DNA of 64,000 bases, taken from NCBI RefSeq assembly GCF_036226405.1, contig NZ_CP108464.1:4402001-4466000 (forward strand), read 5' to 3'. The translations under genes and the position numbers were made by a program. Below the pieces are notes generated by a model. It did not search any database, was not told the origin of the DNA, and was given only the letters and a program-made list of their open reading frames with translations. Positions 62,749 through 64,000 of this stretch are shown piece after piece. Every line of letters starts with the position of its first letter. The stretch's first letter is position 1. Origin of the DNA: Streptomyces sp. NBC_01260. GTDB taxonomy: Bacteria; Actinomycetota; Actinomycetes; Streptomycetales; Streptomycetaceae.

Positions 62749-64000
62749 CTACGCGGTTTGATCCGTGCCGGTACGGCCCGGCGTACCCAGGTGGCGGGCG
62801 GCGAAGTCGAGCTCCAGGCGCACCTGCTTGATCCGCTCCTCCACGACGAGCGAGCCATGACCCGCGTCGTAGCGGTAGACCTCGTGCGCGGCGGCGCGGT
62901 CCTTCAGCCGGTCCACGTAGTTCTCCACCTGGCGGATCGGGCAGCGCGGGTCGTTGACGCCCGCCGAGATGTAGACCGGGGCCCGCACGGCATCGACGTA
63001 CGTCAGGGGCGACGAGGCCTCGAAGCGCTCGGGCACCTCCTCCGGCGTCCCGCCCAGCAGGGTGCGGTCCATCGCCTTCAGGCCCTCCATCTCGTCGTGA
63101 TACGCCGTGACGTAGTCCGCGACGGGGACCGCGGCCAGGCCCACGGCCCAGTCGCCGGGCTGCGTGCCGAGGCCGAGCAGGGTCAGGTAGCCGCCCCACG
63201 AACCGCCGGCCAGGACCAGCTTCGACGGGTCCGCGAGGCCGGACTTGACCGCCCACTCCCGCACCGCCGCGATGTCCTCCAGCTCGATCAGGCCGATCCG
63301 GTGCTTGAGCGCGTCCGTCCAGGCCCGCCCGTAGCCGGTCGAGCCGCGGTAGTTGACCCGGACGACCGCATAGCCGTGGTCCACCCAGGCGGCGGGCCCG
63401 CCCGCGAAGGCGTCGCTGTCGTGCCAGGTCGGGCCGCCGTGGATCTCGAAGACGGTCGGGAACGGCCCCTCGGCCGGGGCCGCGGGACGCTGGACGAGCG
63501 CGTGGACCCGGCCCCCGGGCCCCTCCACCCACACGTCCTCGACCGGCACGGACCGCGGAGCCTTCGCACCCGGCGGATCGAGCACCACCGCACCGGTCGT
63601 GGACCGGACGACGGGCGGCTCGGCGGCCGACGACCAGAGGTACTCCACCGTGCCGTCCGGGCGGGCGGTGGCCCCGGACACCGAACCGGTGGGCGTCTCC
63701 ACCCGCACCAGGGTGCCGTCGCCCGCCGCCGGCCCGTACCGCCACAGCTCGCTGCGGGCCTCGAAGCCGTGCTCGATCAGCAGCGCGGAGCCGTCCGGGT
63801 ACCACTCGGCGCCCACGTCGCCGGGCAGCTCGACGGCGAGGTCCGTCTGGGTGCCCGCCACCGGGTCCCAGATCATCGGCTCCCAGCGGCCGCGCCGCTG
63901 GTGCCCGACCAGCAGCCGGGTGTCGCCCGCCACCGGGGCGAAGCCGAGAACGGCCAGGCCCAGCTCCTTCGTGCCCCCTTCGGTGTCGTCCAGCTCGGCG
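62749..64000 (-). CDS. S9-family prolyl oligopeptidase/acylaminoacyl peptidase, 5' end cut by window edge
   Basis: The frame is open from the window edge to the stop at 62749 (417 codons); the internal GTG 63933 is not the true start, because homologous-looking sequence continues upstream. The N-terminal part is a beta-propeller (VGAEWYPDGSALLIEHGFEA; WRYGPAAGDG). The C-terminal catalytic domain has the nucleophile in LAGGSWGGYLTLLG, the acid in SAGVNDPRCPI and the His in DAGHGSLVVEE. It would cleave short peptides or acyl-peptides. Location is probably cytosolic, but the N-terminus is not visible. Confidence 0.92.
   Translation of the reverse strand, partial: AELDDTEGGTKELGLAVLGFAPVAGDTRLLVGHQRRGRWEPMIWDPVAGTQTDLAVELPGDVGAEWYPDGSALLIEHGFEARSELWRYGPAAGDGTLVRVETPTGSVSGATARPDGTVEYLWSSAAEPPVVRSTTGAVVLDPPGAKAPRSVPVEDVWVEGPGGRVHALVQRPAAPAEGPFPTVFEIHGGPTWHDSDAFAGGPAAWVDHGYAVVRVNYRGSTGYGRAWTDALKHRIGLIELEDIAAVREWAVKSGLADPSKLVLAGGSWGGYLTLLGLGTQPGDWAVGLAAVPVADYVTAYHDEMEGLKAMDRTLLGGTPEEVPERFEASSPLTYVDAVRAPVYISAGVNDPRCPIRQVENYVDRLKDRAAAHEVYRYDAGHGSLVVEERIKQVRLELDFAARHLGTPGRTGTDQTA

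Noticed and set aside
63933..63933. True start of the S9 peptidase at GTG 63933
   Set aside because: The frame stays open to the window edge with family-like sequence, so the start lies outside.

Overview
The window is chromosomal DNA of a high-GC actinomycete, almost certainly a Streptomyces. The signs are a very strong G/C preference at third codon positions, frequent GTG starts, likely leaderless promoters (a TANNNT box 6-8 nt before the start codon), TTA codons in a few genes, an HspR-type HAIR site before clpB, and XRE/DUF397 pairs. The gene order clpB - pyrE - fba - kynA/kynU - purA - ybaB/recR - ask/asd resembles, from memory, the core of the S. coelicolor chromosome (around SCO3661 down to SCO3610). 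This is therefore core chromosome carrying several accessory insertions.

Layout: 1-2.9 kb holds two paralogous minus-strand HTH regulators, a small secreted-type peptide with three DVGWGN repeats and a translationally coupled Rieske-like protein that has lost its cluster ligands. 2.9-9.5 kb holds a PPOX/F420 oxidoreductase, HspR-controlled clpB, a YbjN protein, an aminotransferase, a Gly/Cys-rich membrane peptide and a DUF2617 gene. 9.5-18.5 kb holds a membrane spermidine-synthase-like protein, CoxG-like and aldose-epimerase-like proteins, pyrE, a parS-containing palindrome, fba, a PatB/MalY lyase, an MFS exporter and DUF3151. 18.6-22.4 kb is a kynurenine-pathway locus (kynA-kynU and a probable formamidase). 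22.5-30 kb holds a two-component system, a P450, an ABC exporter with its GbsR/MarR regulator and a degenerate lipid-kinase-like protein. 30-35.5 kb holds purA, a membrane PstS-like protein and two tandem GH19 chitinases, each with a DasR-type operator. 35.5-48 kb holds a PucR regulator, a second DNA sliding clamp, a secreted propeller protein, a Ser/Thr kinase, a MarR/DJ-1 pair, a class III aminotransferase, a GntR regulator and a SLATT protein. 48.3-50.2 kb is ybaB-recR-DUF5063. 50.3-57 kb looks like an accessory insertion (deoxyribosyltransferase-like, XRE, XRE-DUF397, winged-helix/zinc, cupin, ribbon-helix-helix, VOC, MFS). 57-64 kb holds ask-asd, an ECF sigma factor with a coupled membrane protein, SURF1 and a truncated S9 peptidase.

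How the genes work together: ask and asd start the aspartate-family pathway, but this Asd has Ser in place of the catalytic Cys. kynA, kynU and the hydrolase could convert tryptophan to anthranilate. The chitinases share a DasR-like operator and form a chitin-utilisation unit. Several regulators lie beside perfect palindromes that are probably their own operators.

Most noteworthy: the DVGWGN-repeat peptide operon, the Asd Cys-to-Ser change, the parS site in an intergenic palindrome, the inferred CTG start and active-site drift in the upstream chitinase, the ribbon-helix-helix/VOC locus with helically phased CTAG sites, and TTA codons in neighbouring genes. No rRNA, tRNA, CRISPR array or insertion sequence was recognised.
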